Source of the DNA: an uncultured Fusicatenibacter sp.
GTDB taxonomy: Bacteria > Bacillota > Clostridia > Lachnospirales > Lachnospiraceae
Assembly: GCA_902493585.1 (NCBI GenBank)
Contig: CABUPZ010000030.1
Location: 1 to 29,647 of the forward strand
Direction: 5' to 3'
Length of the DNA: 29,647 bases
Made by a program: the position numbers and the translations under genes. The notes beneath the pieces are model-generated. The model did not search any database and had not been told where the DNA came from. It was given only the letters and a program-made list of their open reading frames with translations. Position 1 is the first letter of the stretch, and each line of letters starts with the position of its first letter. Positions 1-8,439 of this stretch are shown here, piece after piece.

Positions 1-1
1 C

Positions 2-961
2 CGCGACCTGGACGACCACGAAATCCTTCCGGCGACTCTGTGCCCGGAACTGATCACCGGTCTGCTGAAGGAAACACTGGGCTTCAACGGTCTGGTAGTA
101 ACCGATGCCAGCCATATGATCGGTATGTTCGGCGCTATGCCGCGTTCTCAGCAGGTTCCTGCAGCGATCGCAGCAGGCTGTGACATGTATCTGTTCTTCA
201 ATGATATCGAAGAAGATTTCGGCTATATGATGGCAGGATACAAGAACGGTGTGATCACCGAAGAACGTATGCAGGATGCTCTGAGACGTATCCTCGGCGT
301 AAAGGCAAGCATCGGCCTGCACAAGAAACAGGCAGAAGGAACCCTGATGCCGCCGAAGGAAGGCATTAGCGTCGTAGGATGCGAAGAGCACAAGAAGATC
401 GCAAAAGAGTGTGCGGATCAGTTCATCACGCTCGTAAAAGATACCCAGAACATGCTGCCGCTGAATCCGGACAAACAGAAACGTGTACGCGTATACTTCC
501 TGGAAGGCGATGGACGTGTCGTAGCCGGCAAACTGATCAAAGACGATTCCGGCGCAAAGACAAAAGCTTATATTATCAGCAAGCTTGAAGAGCGGGGCTT
601 CATTGTAGAAGACGGAGACGCTGTTGCAGCTAAGGGAAGCATGGAGAAATTCATGGAAAACACCGACGCTGTTCTGGTATTCATCGACCAGGTTGGCTTC
701 GCTCAGTACAACACCATGCGTGTAAAATGGACGATGCCGGGCCAGCAGCCATGGTATGTACGCCAGGTACCGACCGCATTCATCAGCCTGTATCTGCCGA
801 ACTACCTGATCGACCTGACCATGAGCCGTACCTATGTAAACTGCTATCAGGATACTCCGCAGGTTCTCGATTCTCTGATCGAAAAACTCTGCGGCGACAG
901 CCCGTTCCAGGGTACTCCGGAAGAGAATGTATGGTGCGGACGCTGGGATACAAAACTGTAA
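2..961 (+). CDS. Glycoside hydrolase family 3 protein, 3' part only
   Basis: The reading frame is open from base 2, so the start lies outside the window. The visible part begins near the end of the GH3 (alpha/beta)8 barrel. The segment GFNGLVVTDASHM carries the GH3 nucleophile Asp (TDA), and the regular C-terminal sandwich domain starts at about ITLVKDTQNMLPLNP. GH3 enzymes remove beta-linked glucose, xylose or N-acetylglucosamine by a retaining mechanism. The substrate cannot be judged because the N-terminal substrate-binding loops, and any NagZ-type His/Asp dyad, are missing. No signal peptide can be assessed. The gene ends just before a strong hairpin shared with the converging peptidase gene. 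Family call is firm; substrate is unknown. Confidence 0.85.
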   Translation, partial: RDLDDHEILPATLCPELITGLLKETLGFNGLVVTDASHMIGMFGAMPRSQQVPAAIAAGCDMYLFFNDIEEDFGYMMAGYKNGVITEERMQDALRRILGVKASIGLHKKQAEGTLMPPKEGISVVGCEEHKKIAKECADQFITLVKDTQNMLPLNPDKQKRVRVYFLEGDGRVVAGKLIKDDSGAKTKAYIISKLEERGFIVEDGDAVAAKGSMEKFMENTDAVLVFIDQVGFAQYNTMRVKWTMPGQQPWYVRQVPTAFISLYLPNYLIDLTMSRTYVNCYQDTPQVLDSLIEKLCGDSPFQGTPEENVWCGRWDTKL

Positions 962-987
962 TAAAAGAACCAAATAAGACCATAACG

Positions 988-1029
988 AAAGGCCCCGCGG
1001 TCTGTTTTTCAACAGACCGCGGGGTCTTT
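988..1029. terminator. Bidirectional intrinsic terminator between converging genes
   Basis: A perfect 13-bp GC-rich stem (993-1005 with 1012-1024, loop of 6) is flanked by AAA on the left and TCTTTT on the right, so both strands read a stem followed by a U-rich run. It sits between the end of the GH3 gene (+) and the end of the C39-like peptidase gene (-). Confidence 0.9.
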
Positions 1030-1051
1030 TCAACGTTTCCCCTGGCTTTTC

Positions 1052-1873
1052 TCACAGATTCCGGAACACCCACAGATCCCGGATCTGGCTTTGTATACGA
1101 TCAAACTCCCACAGTTTTTCAGAATTTTCCCGGTTATTGGGATCGTTCACCTTGATCTTTCCATTCTCATAGCCGGTCAGGACAATGAAATGCCCGGTCG
1201 TCGTAAAATCCCCCGGTCCCATCACTGCCACGATGGGATTGTTTACTTCCAGATTGGCGATGATCCGCTCCTCATCCAACGGGATCTCCGTCACATCAAA
1301 GCCAAGCTCTTTTCCTCCCTCCGAAAAGAGTGCCCATGCCGAACCGCTGCCCTCCACAGCATAACCATGTTCCGAAGCAAACTCCCCCATCCACTTCGGC
1401 GTCATGGACGTATCTCCCGTCAGGTAAATAGCTACCATTGACAGGCAGGTGGGACCGCAGCCGGACAGCCCAAAAACATTTCCCGCATATTCTCCATAAC
1501 CCCACCGCTGATCCCACTGCATCAGAAGCGGCACCGACGACGTATCCAGACCGCTCAGATCATCCGACGGAGGATTATCCTTCACCAATGGATATTCAAA
1601 CACAAACTGCTCCGTCTCCGGATTGCGCTGATAGAGATCGATCAGTTTCTCCGGATACTCGGAAACAGAAATTCCGTGCTTCCGTGCATACTGCCGAAGC
1701 CTGGCAGAAGACCCGCTCAGGGGCAGTGCATCCCTGAATCCCAAAAACAGCACCAACGCCAGCACGCAGATCAGAACCACCGGAACCAGCCGCCGCATCC
1801 GTCTCCTTCTCCGTCTTTTCTTTCTGCCCCGCAAAACTACGGCCGTCTCTCTTCTTCTGTCTGTGCGTCTCAT
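1052..1873 (-). CDS. Membrane-anchored C39-like cysteine peptidase family protein
   Basis: The protein has a very Arg/Lys-rich cytoplasmic N-terminus, one hydrophobic segment (about residues 30-47) and an extracytoplasmic domain of the C39-like (papain-fold) type. The hallmark is SGCGPTCLSM with the predicted catalytic Cys139, then GHFIVLTGY (His228) and VNDPN (Asp244), giving a plausible Cys-His-Asp triad. The domain resembles the peptidase part of bacteriocin exporters, but no ABC or membrane-spanning exporter domain is fused or nearby, so a stand-alone cell-surface peptidase or amidase-like role is more likely. A GTG two codons upstream (1879) is an alternative start; the ATG at 1873 is preferred because AAAGGA lies about 10 bases before it. 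Substrate unknown. Confidence 0.75.
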   Translation of the reverse strand: MRRTDRRRETAVVLRGRKKRRRRRRMRRLVPVVLICVLALVLFLGFRDALPLSGSSARLRQYARKHGISVSEYPEKLIDLYQRNPETEQFVFEYPLVKDNPPSDDLSGLDTSSVPLLMQWDQRWGYGEYAGNVFGLSGCGPTCLSMVAIYLTGDTSMTPKWMGEFASEHGYAVEGSGSAWALFSEGGKELGFDVTEIPLDEERIIANLEVNNPIVAVMGPGDFTTTGHFIVLTGYENGKIKVNDPNNRENSEKLWEFDRIQSQIRDLWVFRNL

Positions 1874-1893
1874 ATCCACTCATCCTTTCTGCT

Positions 1894-1983
1894 GTAACAG
1901 TTCCGCCATTGAACTCTTACTCTCTGCTTTCAAACGCCGCCTCATTCCGGCAATCCTGTAACGTCAGCCAACTGATCTGTTAC
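1894..1983. repeat. Two degenerate GTAACAGTTC-type palindromes
   Basis: Bases 1894-1920 read GTAACAGTTC-7 nt-GAACTCTTAC, and bases 1958-1983 read GTAACGTCAG-4 nt-CTGATCTGTTAC. Both resemble the perfect palindrome at 29524-29547 (AACAGTTCAGC-CA-GCTGAACTGTT). They lie upstream of the C39-like gene, just downstream of a possible extended -10 (TGCTATGAT, minus strand, about 1990-1998). Relationship to the right-end repeat is inferred from these matches only. Confidence 0.35.
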
Positions 1984-2094
1984 GCGATTATCATAGCAGA
2001 AAGGAACCTGTCCTTTTCGCAGATTCTCCCACAAAAACCCACGTTTTTTTCCACAAAAATTTTAAAGATTTCTTAACTTCTTCTCCTCCACAGC

Positions 2095-2133
2095 CAAAAA
2101 CACCCCGGCGTATCCACCTGAGACACGCCGGGG
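2095..2133 (-). terminator. Intrinsic terminator after the histidine kinase gene
   Basis: A perfect 9-bp stem (2103-2111 with 2125-2133, CCCCGGCGT/ACGCCGGGG) is followed on the minus strand by TGTTTTT, immediately downstream of the kinase stop codon. Confidence 0.85.
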
Positions 2134-2147
2134 CAGTTTCACCCATC

Positions 2148-3236
2148 TCAAAGCACTACAGTAAATGTCACCTGCCCGTCGGAGCTCTCTGCCGAGATCG
2201 TTCCTCCATGCAGTTCCACAATTTCTTTCGCGATCGCCAGCCCCAGCCCCGCGCCGCCGCTTCGCGTGGCTCTGGCGCTGTCCAGCCGGAAAAACTGATC
2301 GAAAATCCGCTCCAGCTTCTCCTTAGGAATCGTTACCCCGAAATTCTGTACCGACAGATACAGCCTGTCTTCCTGCTGCCGCAGGCGGATGTTGATATCC
2401 CCGCCCGGCCGGCTGTAGCTGACCGCGTTGCGCAGCAGATTATCAAACACCCTCTGCAGCTTGTCCGGATCGCACTCGTAAAAAACATCCGGCGGCACAT
2501 CCAGCTTACACTCCAGCTCTTTTTCCGCCAGCATCGGTCCAAATTCAAAGACCGTCTGCTCCAGCATTCTGGACAGATTGATCCTGCTCAGTTCCAGCGT
2601 CAGATGGGTCAGGCTGAACCGGGTGATCTCAAAGAATTCATTGATCAGATCCTCCAGCCGTTCCGCCTTGTCCAACGACACGGAAAGATACTTCTTCTGC
2701 AGCTGCGGCGAGATCTCTTCTTCATCGTTCAGCAGCGTCAGATATCCGATCACCGAGGTGAGCGGCGTCTTCAGGTCATGGGCCAGATACACCACCAGGT
2801 CATTTTTCCGCTGCTCCGCCTCCCTGGCCGCTCTCTGGCTGTTCTGGATCTGCAGGCGGACAGAATCCAGATACACCTCCATCGGCCGCAGTTCGTCAGA
2901 CAACGGCGTTTCCTGTTCCCTTCCCAGGAAAAGATTCTCCGACGCCGTCACAAGCTCATCCAGATAGGCACAGGCTTTCTTAATATAATAGCAGCCCAAC
3001 CCCAGTGCGCCTCCGCCCGCATAAACCGGAAGAAGAAACGCCCAGAAACGTTCCATCAGATGGACAAACTGATAGAAGGTCTCATATCCATACCAGATAC
3101 GGCTTTGATAATATAAATAAGCAAGTACAAACACCACAGCGCCGGCCGCCAGATACAGCAGGTAGAAAAACACAAACCGCTGGATCATCTGCCTTCGCAG
3201 CCGCTGGGAAAGTTCCCTCAATTCCGTCTTATTCAA
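2148..3236 (-). CDS. VanS-type sensor histidine kinase
   Basis: A membrane sensor kinase with two transmembrane segments (about residues 21-43 and 65-84) and only a short extracellular loop. It has a dimerisation/H-box YLAHDLKTPLT with His153, an N-box DNLLRNAVSYS (about 265-275) and a G2 box GGAGLGLAIAKEIVELHGG (about 327-345). The G1 position usually occupied by Asp reads QNFG (Asn298). The H-box wording is typical of the VanS group. The gene overlaps the regulator stop by 8 bases and starts with TTG, which implies translational coupling. It should phosphorylate the adjacent VanR-type regulator. No vanHAX/vanG-type genes, vanY or vanZ are seen nearby, so a role in glycopeptide resistance is not supported; a cell-envelope stimulus is a guess from family. 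Confidence 0.85.
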   Translation of the reverse strand: MNKTELRELSQRLRRQMIQRFVFFYLLYLAAGAVVFVLAYLYYQSRIWYGYETFYQFVHLMERFWAFLLPVYAGGGALGLGCYYIKKACAYLDELVTASENLFLGREQETPLSDELRPMEVYLDSVRLQIQNSQRAAREAEQRKNDLVVYLAHDLKTPLTSVIGYLTLLNDEEEISPQLQKKYLSVSLDKAERLEDLINEFFEITRFSLTHLTLELSRINLSRMLEQTVFEFGPMLAEKELECKLDVPPDVFYECDPDKLQRVFDNLLRNAVSYSRPGGDINIRLRQQEDRLYLSVQNFGVTIPKEKLERIFDQFFRLDSARATRSGGAGLGLAIAKEIVELHGGTISAESSDGQVTFTVVL

Positions 3237-3933
3237 TCTGATACCCCACTCCCCAAACTGTTTTGATATATTTCGGTTTCCGTCCGGAATCGTGCATTTT
3301 CTCCCGGATGCGGCCGATATGCGTCATCACCGTATTGTTGCTGTCCAAAAATTTTTCGCCCCAGACCTTTTCAAAAATCTCCTCCGAGGACAGCACGCGT
3401 CCCCGGTTTTCACACAGGTACCAGAGAATGGAAAATTCAATGGGCGTCAGCGACAGCTCTCTTCCGTTCAGTGTGCATTTGTGCGTATCTTTGCTGATGG
3501 AAAGTCCGCGGATATCAATGGTATCCTCCTCTTCCACCGCTTCCGCCGCTCCCTCCGGGCGGTTATACGTTTCATAGCGCCGAAACTGCGTTTTTACTCT
3601 CGCCAGCAATTCCAGCGGATTGAACGGCTTGGTGATATAATCGTCCGCGCCGATGGTCAGACCCGTGATCTTGTCCAGATCCTCCGATTTCGCCGTGAGC
3701 ATGATCACCGGATAGAAATGCTTTTCCCGGATTTTTCTGCAGATGGAAAACCCGTCAATGTCCGGAAGCATGACGTCGAGGATCGCCATGGAAAGTTCTT
3801 CTTCCTCCACGCACCGGACCGCATCTGTCCCATTGTCACACTTAATCACCTCCCAGCCTTCCCCGGCAAGGTAAACCTCGATCAGATCGGCAATCGCCTG
3901 CTCATCATCCACAACCAGTATTTTTTTCTTCAT
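3229..3933 (-). CDS. VanR-type OmpR-family response regulator
   Basis: A two-domain regulator. The receiver domain has the acidic pair Asp9/Asp10, phospho-acceptor Asp53 (MAILDVMLPDIDG), Thr80 and Lys102 (ITKPF). The C-terminal winged-helix domain has the OmpR/PhoB pattern LTPIEFSILWYLCENRGRVLSSEEI...VMTHIGRIREK. The start ATG is preceded by AAGGAG at about 9 bases. It is the first gene of a two-gene unit with the kinase and has its own promoter (3972-4000). Its DNA targets are unknown; no obvious operator repeat was recognised nearby. Confidence 0.9.
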   Translation of the reverse strand: MKKKILVVDDEQAIADLIEVYLAGEGWEVIKCDNGTDAVRCVEEEELSMAILDVMLPDIDGFSICRKIREKHFYPVIMLTAKSEDLDKITGLTIGADDYITKPFNPLELLARVKTQFRRYETYNRPEGAAEAVEEEDTIDIRGLSISKDTHKCTLNGRELSLTPIEFSILWYLCENRGRVLSSEEIFEKVWGEKFLDSNNTVMTHIGRIREKMHDSGRKPKYIKTVWGVGYQIE

Positions 3934-3971
3934 TTGCAGCCGTCTCCTTCTTCCATTCTCACACTGCCTCC

Positions 3972-4000
3972 AGTATACCTCATATCATCCAGGTTTACAA
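3972..4000 (-). promoter_or_regulatory. Sigma-A type promoter of the VanRS-like pair
   Basis: On the minus strand TTGTAA (3995-4000) is followed after exactly 17 bases by TATACT (3972-3977), about 40 bases upstream of the regulator start codon. Confidence 0.7.
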
Positions 4001-4020
4001 TGGAATGTATTTTCGTACAG

Positions 4021-4053
4021 AAAAACCGCCGTACAGGTTTCCCTGTACGGCGG
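4021..4053 (-). terminator. Intrinsic terminator of nrdD
   Basis: A perfect 12-bp stem (4026-4037 with 4042-4053, tetraloop) is followed on the minus strand by TTTTTCTG. It separates nrdD from the VanRS-like operon. Confidence 0.88.
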
Positions 4054-4101
4054 CAGTCCGTTCTTTGATCTTTTGTTTTCTGGTCGATCCGCTCCTGATT
4101 C

Positions 4102-6237
4102 TTACATCGACTTCCGTTCCGCAATTTCCGCCATCTTCGCCTCATTCAGACGGGTATCTCCATGCACCCGGCTGTAGGAAAGATAACCGTTCATCCGGTC
4201 AATCTTTGTCAGATTTTTGGAACCGCAGACCGGGCAGACATCCATTTCCAGTTCTTCATGACCGCAATCATCGCAGTAAGCAAGGGAAAGGTTTACACCT
4301 TCATAATATCCCAGCTCCATCGCACGGCGGATCAGCGTCTTGATCGCGCCTTTGTTGTAGCCCACCGGATAGCGGACGTACTGGATCTTTCCTCCATTGC
4401 ACAGCTCCCAGAACCGGCCTTCCAGATCCTGTTTCTGGATCGGGGTCAGATCTTCGGTCACATGGCAGTGGAAACTGTTGCTCACATACGGACGGTCGGA
4501 TACGTTGCGGATGATTCCGTATTTTTTACGAAACTGTTCCACCTGAAGTCCGCACAGGGACTCTGCCGGAGTTCCGTAGATTGCGTACAGAATGCCGTCT
4601 TCTTTTTTATACTGGCTGACCTTTTCATTGATATATTTCAGGGTATCCAGCGCAAACTGTCCGTCTTCCGCAATGGATTTTCCATTGTACAGTTCCTGCA
4701 GCTCGTTCAGCGCCGTAATTCCAAAGGATGCGGTCATCGCCTTCAGCAGCGGACGGATCTTGTCAGACGGCTTCAGATTGCCGCCGTAGAACCCTCCCTC
4801 GCAGTATGCCAGCGGGTTGGTGGAGGCACGCATTTCCCCAAGATAATCATACGTTCTCTTATGGAGATCACGGATCATTTCCAGATAGAAATCCAGCACC
4901 TCATGGAAATCACGGTTCTCCGCACGGGATTTTGCCAGGATCATCGGCAGATGCAGGGAAACGGCTCCAATATTGAAGCGTCCCACAAATACCGGCTTAT
5001 CCTGATCGTCCGCCGGTTCCATGCCTCCGCGCTCAAACCACGGACTGAGGAATGCACGGCATCCCATCGGGCTGATCACGCGGCCGTATTTCTGGTACAT
5101 GCTGGAGATATATCCTTCTCCGCTCATGGACAGCCAGTCCGGATACATGGTCTTTGCGGAACAGTCCACGCCTGCTTCAAAAACATCCTCGCAGATACAT
5201 CCCGGACCGTGGATCGCCTTGTCATACAAAAATACGATCTTCGGAAAAAGCACCGGCTTTTTATGACCTTTTTTGCCCTGTCCTCCCTTGTGCACTTCCA
5301 GAAGGGAGATGGAGATCATCTTTTCAAACATTTCAGTTCCAAGGCCCAGCGTCACGGTGACAAACGGGTAGTCTCCGCGGGAGGAGCCTACGGTATTCAG
5401 TTTGTACTCGATTCCCTGCCATCCCTGGTCGCATTCACGGCGAACCTTGTCCATGGCGTATTCTACCGCTTTTTCTTCGCGTCCTTCCCAGGATGGGTCG
5501 GAATATTTCAAAAACTCCTGTACATAATGGTCGTAGCTTTTCTGTGCGTACGGCGCCAGGATCTTATCTACCTCCGGCACAGTAAATCCGCCGTACTGCT
5601 GTGCCGCCGTACTCAGCACGATATCTCCCATAACGTCAAATGCGGTATCCAGGCTCTTCGGCTCGTTATACCATACATTTCCCATCTCAAATCCGCCTTT
5701 TAACACGTTCGCCACGTCAAAAAGACAGCAGTTCATCGTATCCAGACGCGCGGACTGGTCATGGATGTAAATATAACCGTCCTTGCATGCCTGAAGCTCA
5801 TTCCGGTTCATGAAAAACTTACGGTACAGTTCCTTGTTCAGTTCGTTGAAGATCAGGCTTCGCTTGGTAGCGACAAGAGCGCTGTCCGTATTAGCGTTGC
5901 TCTTGTCACCGATGTAGCGGATGGACTGACTCTTCGTATACACTTCATCCATCATGTGGATGAAGTCCGTCTTGTAATTTCTGTAATCACGGTAGCTCTT
6001 GGCAACTGCCGGATTTACCTTTTCCAGCGCGCCTTCTACGATGTTGTGCATGTCTGCGATCGGTATCTCTTCCTTGCCCAGAGCATTGGCATGCTCCGTT
6101 GCAAACTGACAGATAAATGAGATTTCTTCGTCGGAGAAAGTATATAAAATTCTCTGTGCAGACTTGTTGACTGCACGGACAATCTTCTGCGCGTCAAAGC
6201 CTTCCCTGGTGCCGTCTTTCTTGATGATATATATCAT
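4102..6237 (-). CDS. nrdD: Anaerobic ribonucleoside-triphosphate reductase (class III)
   Basis: This is the glycyl-radical enzyme that reduces ribonucleoside triphosphates to deoxynucleotides under anoxia. At 711 residues it is of usual length. It has an N-terminal ATP-cone (MIYIIKKDGTREGFDAQKIV), a C-terminal zinc site of two Cys pairs (Cys655/658 and Cys668/671) and the radical loop RMNGYLSY with Gly684 as predicted radical site. The ATG follows GGAGG. The usual partner, the radical-SAM activase NrdG, is not encoded in the window; the gene stands alone between two terminating or regulatory regions, so NrdG must come from elsewhere in the genome. Two NrdR boxes in the promoter predict repression by NrdR-ATP/dATP. 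Confidence 0.95.
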   Translation of the reverse strand: MIYIIKKDGTREGFDAQKIVRAVNKSAQRILYTFSDEEISFICQFATEHANALGKEEIPIADMHNIVEGALEKVNPAVAKSYRDYRNYKTDFIHMMDEVYTKSQSIRYIGDKSNANTDSALVATKRSLIFNELNKELYRKFFMNRNELQACKDGYIYIHDQSARLDTMNCCLFDVANVLKGGFEMGNVWYNEPKSLDTAFDVMGDIVLSTAAQQYGGFTVPEVDKILAPYAQKSYDHYVQEFLKYSDPSWEGREEKAVEYAMDKVRRECDQGWQGIEYKLNTVGSSRGDYPFVTVTLGLGTEMFEKMISISLLEVHKGGQGKKGHKKPVLFPKIVFLYDKAIHGPGCICEDVFEAGVDCSAKTMYPDWLSMSGEGYISSMYQKYGRVISPMGCRAFLSPWFERGGMEPADDQDKPVFVGRFNIGAVSLHLPMILAKSRAENRDFHEVLDFYLEMIRDLHKRTYDYLGEMRASTNPLAYCEGGFYGGNLKPSDKIRPLLKAMTASFGITALNELQELYNGKSIAEDGQFALDTLKYINEKVSQYKKEDGILYAIYGTPAESLCGLQVEQFRKKYGIIRNVSDRPYVSNSFHCHVTEDLTPIQKQDLEGRFWELCNGGKIQYVRYPVGYNKGAIKTLIRRAMELGYYEGVNLSLAYCDDCGHEELEMDVCPVCGSKNLTKIDRMNGYLSYSRVHGDTRLNEAKMAEIAERKSM

Positions 6238-6249
6238 GTTCTCCCTCCA

Positions 6250-6308
6250 ATACTATATCTTGTGTGTTTTGTGCTTTTTCATCACAATATGTATTACATA
6301 TTGTAGCA
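6250..6308 (-). promoter_or_regulatory. nrdD promoter with tandem NrdR boxes
   Basis: Two 16-bp sites resemble the NrdR consensus acaCwAtATaTwGtgt: 6250-6265 (ATACTATATCTTGTGT) and 6282-6297 (TCACAATATGTATTAC). Their starts are 32 bp apart, three helical turns, as is usual for NrdR pairs. The second overlaps a perfect inverted repeat ACAATATGTA-T-TACATATTGT (6284-6304). On the minus strand an extended -10 element TGCTACAAT (6300-6308) lies at the edge of box 2, so bound NrdR would cover the transcription start. No good -35 is visible. Confidence 0.75.
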
Positions 6309-6500
6309 CCCTTTCCCGGAAAAAGAAAGGACTATTTCTCCTTTCCGGGATTTTCAGCATATTGCACGAAATGAGGGAGAATCGGTTTCGACGGTCTTCT
6401 CCTGGTTTTCAGCCTGGAAACAACGTTTACGGCCGGACAGCGGACTGTGAATTTTTCACAAAATCCAGAGCATATTTGAGAAAATGACCGGACCGATGTC

Positions 6501-7340
6501 TTAGAGATTGATTTCTCCCTCGAACACGATTTCTGCGGGGCCGGTCATGTAGACCAGGTCTGCCTGGCGGTCCCATTCGATGGTCAGGTCGCCGCCGAGG
6601 AGTTTGACCGTTACCGGACCTTCTTTGACCCACTGATTCCACAGGGAGGCTACGGCTACGGCGCAGGCTCCGGTTCCGCAGGCAAGGGTTTCTCCGCTGC
6701 CGCGCTCCCAGACGCGCATCTGTACGGTGTGGTCATCCAGGACTTTGATGAATTCGGTGTTTACCCGGTCCGGGAAGCAGTTGTGATGTTCGAACTGTGG
6801 TCCGATTTTTTCGATTTCCATGGTCTCCAGGTCTCCGTCATAAGGTACGACGGCGTGTGGATTGCCCATGGAAATTCCGGTCATTTCCCATGTTTTTCCG
6901 GCCGCTTCAATTTTTTCGGATTTTACTTCTTCTTTGTCTGTCAAAATGGGGATTTTTTTCGCACAGCGTTCTGGCTTTCCCATATTGACGCGGATCTTTA
7001 CGGCTTTTCCGTCCTCGATGGTCAGATCCAGGTATTTGATCCCGCTTTTGGTTTCTACGGAGATCTGTGTTTTGTCTGTCAGACCGTAATCGTACACATA
7101 TTTTCCGACACAGCGGATCCCGTTGCCGCACATGGCTCCTTCGGAACCGTCTGCATTGTACATTGCCATCCGGAAATCCGCCTGCTCGGACGGGCAGATC
7201 AGGATCAGGCCGTCGGAACCGATGCCGAAATGGCGGTCACTGACGATTTTTGCCGTTTCTGACGGATTCTTCACCTCTTCGTTCAGACAGTTGACATATA
7301 CATAATCGTTTCCGATTCCCTGCATTTTCGTAAACTTCAT
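6501..7340 (-). CDS. dapF: Diaminopimelate epimerase
   Basis: Converts LL-diaminopimelate to the meso form, for lysine and peptidoglycan synthesis. It is a pyridoxal-independent two-base epimerase. Both catalytic cysteines are present: Cys71 in NADGSEGAMCGNGIRC and the second Cys in SGETLACGTGACA. The start is placed at the ATG giving MKFTKMQGIGNDYV, because GGAGGAAATGTT precedes it and this is where the family begins; an upstream in-frame extension of 12 codons has no such site. A common partner in Clostridia, LL-diaminopimelate aminotransferase, is not next to it. Downstream there is about 195 bp before the nrdD promoter, with an imperfect hairpin (6314-6322 with 6342-6350) but no convincing minus-strand U-tract. 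Confidence 0.95.
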   Translation of the reverse strand: MKFTKMQGIGNDYVYVNCLNEEVKNPSETAKIVSDRHFGIGSDGLILICPSEQADFRMAMYNADGSEGAMCGNGIRCVGKYVYDYGLTDKTQISVETKSGIKYLDLTIEDGKAVKIRVNMGKPERCAKKIPILTDKEEVKSEKIEAAGKTWEMTGISMGNPHAVVPYDGDLETMEIEKIGPQFEHHNCFPDRVNTEFIKVLDDHTVQMRVWERGSGETLACGTGACAVAVASLWNQWVKEGPVTVKLLGGDLTIEWDRQADLVYMTGPAEIVFEGEINL

Positions 7341-7489
7341 AACATTTCCTCCTCGTATAATATCTCTTACATGCATAAATGCACCATGATGATTTAATTA
7401 AAATTGTTCAGCGGGCTTCTCGTTAAACCCATGATATAATTGTCCCTGTATAAATCCTGAATGCTTCCTTCTCCTCCTGTCGACATTCT

Positions 7490-8413
7490 TTAAAGTTGTG
7501 AAAAGAACACCGCATGCAACGCCAGTTTCACCTTATCAAAATCACCCCATTCCGGACACTGGACAGCGATCGCCAGACCTTCCTCAGGCAATACCGTCGT
7601 CACCTGTCCGAAAGCTCCATCAGCCCGGTATGCCTTTGGATAGGGCGAACACCAGAACTGATATCCATAACCGCACCGCCAGATGTCACCGTTTTCTGTC
7701 TGAGGCGTCTCAATCTGTTTTCTGGTAGCTTCCAAAACCCATTTGGAATCAAGCACTCTCTCTCCCTGCCACTTTCCATCTGCCAGATACAACTGTCCCA
7801 ATTTCATCATATCCGTCAAACGCATATACATTCCGCCGCCGCCAATGGGATGTCCCATCGGATCACTTTCCCATTGAGGCCAGCCCTGGCCCAGTTTCTG
7901 AAACAAACGCGGGTACAGGTATGCTGCCAGATTCTCACCCACCGCTTTCTCCACCATCCGGCCAGCCAGGATACTGTCGGCCGTCGAGTATTCAAAAGCA
8001 GTTCCCGGCGTCTGTTCCATCGGCAGATGCATCATGTATTCCATGTAATCGGGAAAGCCAACTCCCCGACGACGATCATCTCCCATCAAATACGCATGGC
8101 CAAAACCACTGGACATCGTCAGAAGATCTCTCAGCGTAATCTGTAAAAGCCGAGGATCCGGATCTTCTGGCACATATTCTGGAAAGTAATCTGCCAGACG
8201 ATCTTCCAACGTCAGACGCCCTTCTACCAGTGCCAGCCCAACTGCTGTGACCATGTAGCTTTTGGTATGAGAATAGATATTTCTTGTATGATCAGGTACA
8301 AAATGACGCTCCATCAGTACACGTTTTTCATCCGCCACGGCAACTGCTTCCACGAACAACTGCTGCTCTTTGACGTATGCGACAAAATCCTGAAACAAAT
8401 TTTCTACATGCAT
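7490..8413 (-). CDS. Serine hydrolase of the beta-lactamase/PBP-like (S12) family
   Basis: A cytoplasmic-looking serine hydrolase with no signal peptide. It has the SxxK motif as SHTK (in IYSHTKSYMV), the YxN-equivalent Tyr as FEYST, and a C-terminal GAFGQ loop where KTG/HxG usually lies; LRDLLTMSSGFGH and PGTAFEYS are typical of the class C/esterase branch. Such proteins act as esterases, D-amino-acid peptidases or amidases; true antibiotic hydrolysis is not suggested. The start is set at the ATG giving MHVENLFQDF, with GGGAGG 9-12 bases before it. A longer in-frame reading up to 8506 would take its extra 31 residues from a mobile repeat (8440-8510), which argues against it. Monocistronic, with its own promoter upstream of the repeat. 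Confidence 0.8.
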   Translation of the reverse strand: MHVENLFQDFVAYVKEQQLFVEAVAVADEKRVLMERHFVPDHTRNIYSHTKSYMVTAVGLALVEGRLTLEDRLADYFPEYVPEDPDPRLLQITLRDLLTMSSGFGHAYLMGDDRRRGVGFPDYMEYMMHLPMEQTPGTAFEYSTADSILAGRMVEKAVGENLAAYLYPRLFQKLGQGWPQWESDPMGHPIGGGGMYMRLTDMMKLGQLYLADGKWQGERVLDSKWVLEATRKQIETPQTENGDIWRCGYGYQFWCSPYPKAYRADGAFGQVTTVLPEEGLAIAVQCPEWGDFDKVKLALHAVFFSQL

Positions 8414-8439
8414 TGAAATTTCCTCCCGATTTTTTATTA

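Noticed and set aside
3930..4145. Small minus-strand ORF of 71 codons between nrdD and the VanR-type gene
   Set aside because: It overlaps the nrdD 3' end, runs through the nrdD terminator and the VanR promoter, and is basic and low in complexity.
4162..5703. Long plus-strand ORF (513 codons) opposite nrdD
   Set aside because: Antisense shadow of a fully recognisable NrdD protein.
6314..6350. Hairpin TCCCGGAAA/TTTCCGGGA between dapF and nrdD as dapF terminator
   Set aside because: The minus-strand continuation lacks a U-run, the loop is long, and alternative pairings exist. Noted in the dapF entry only.
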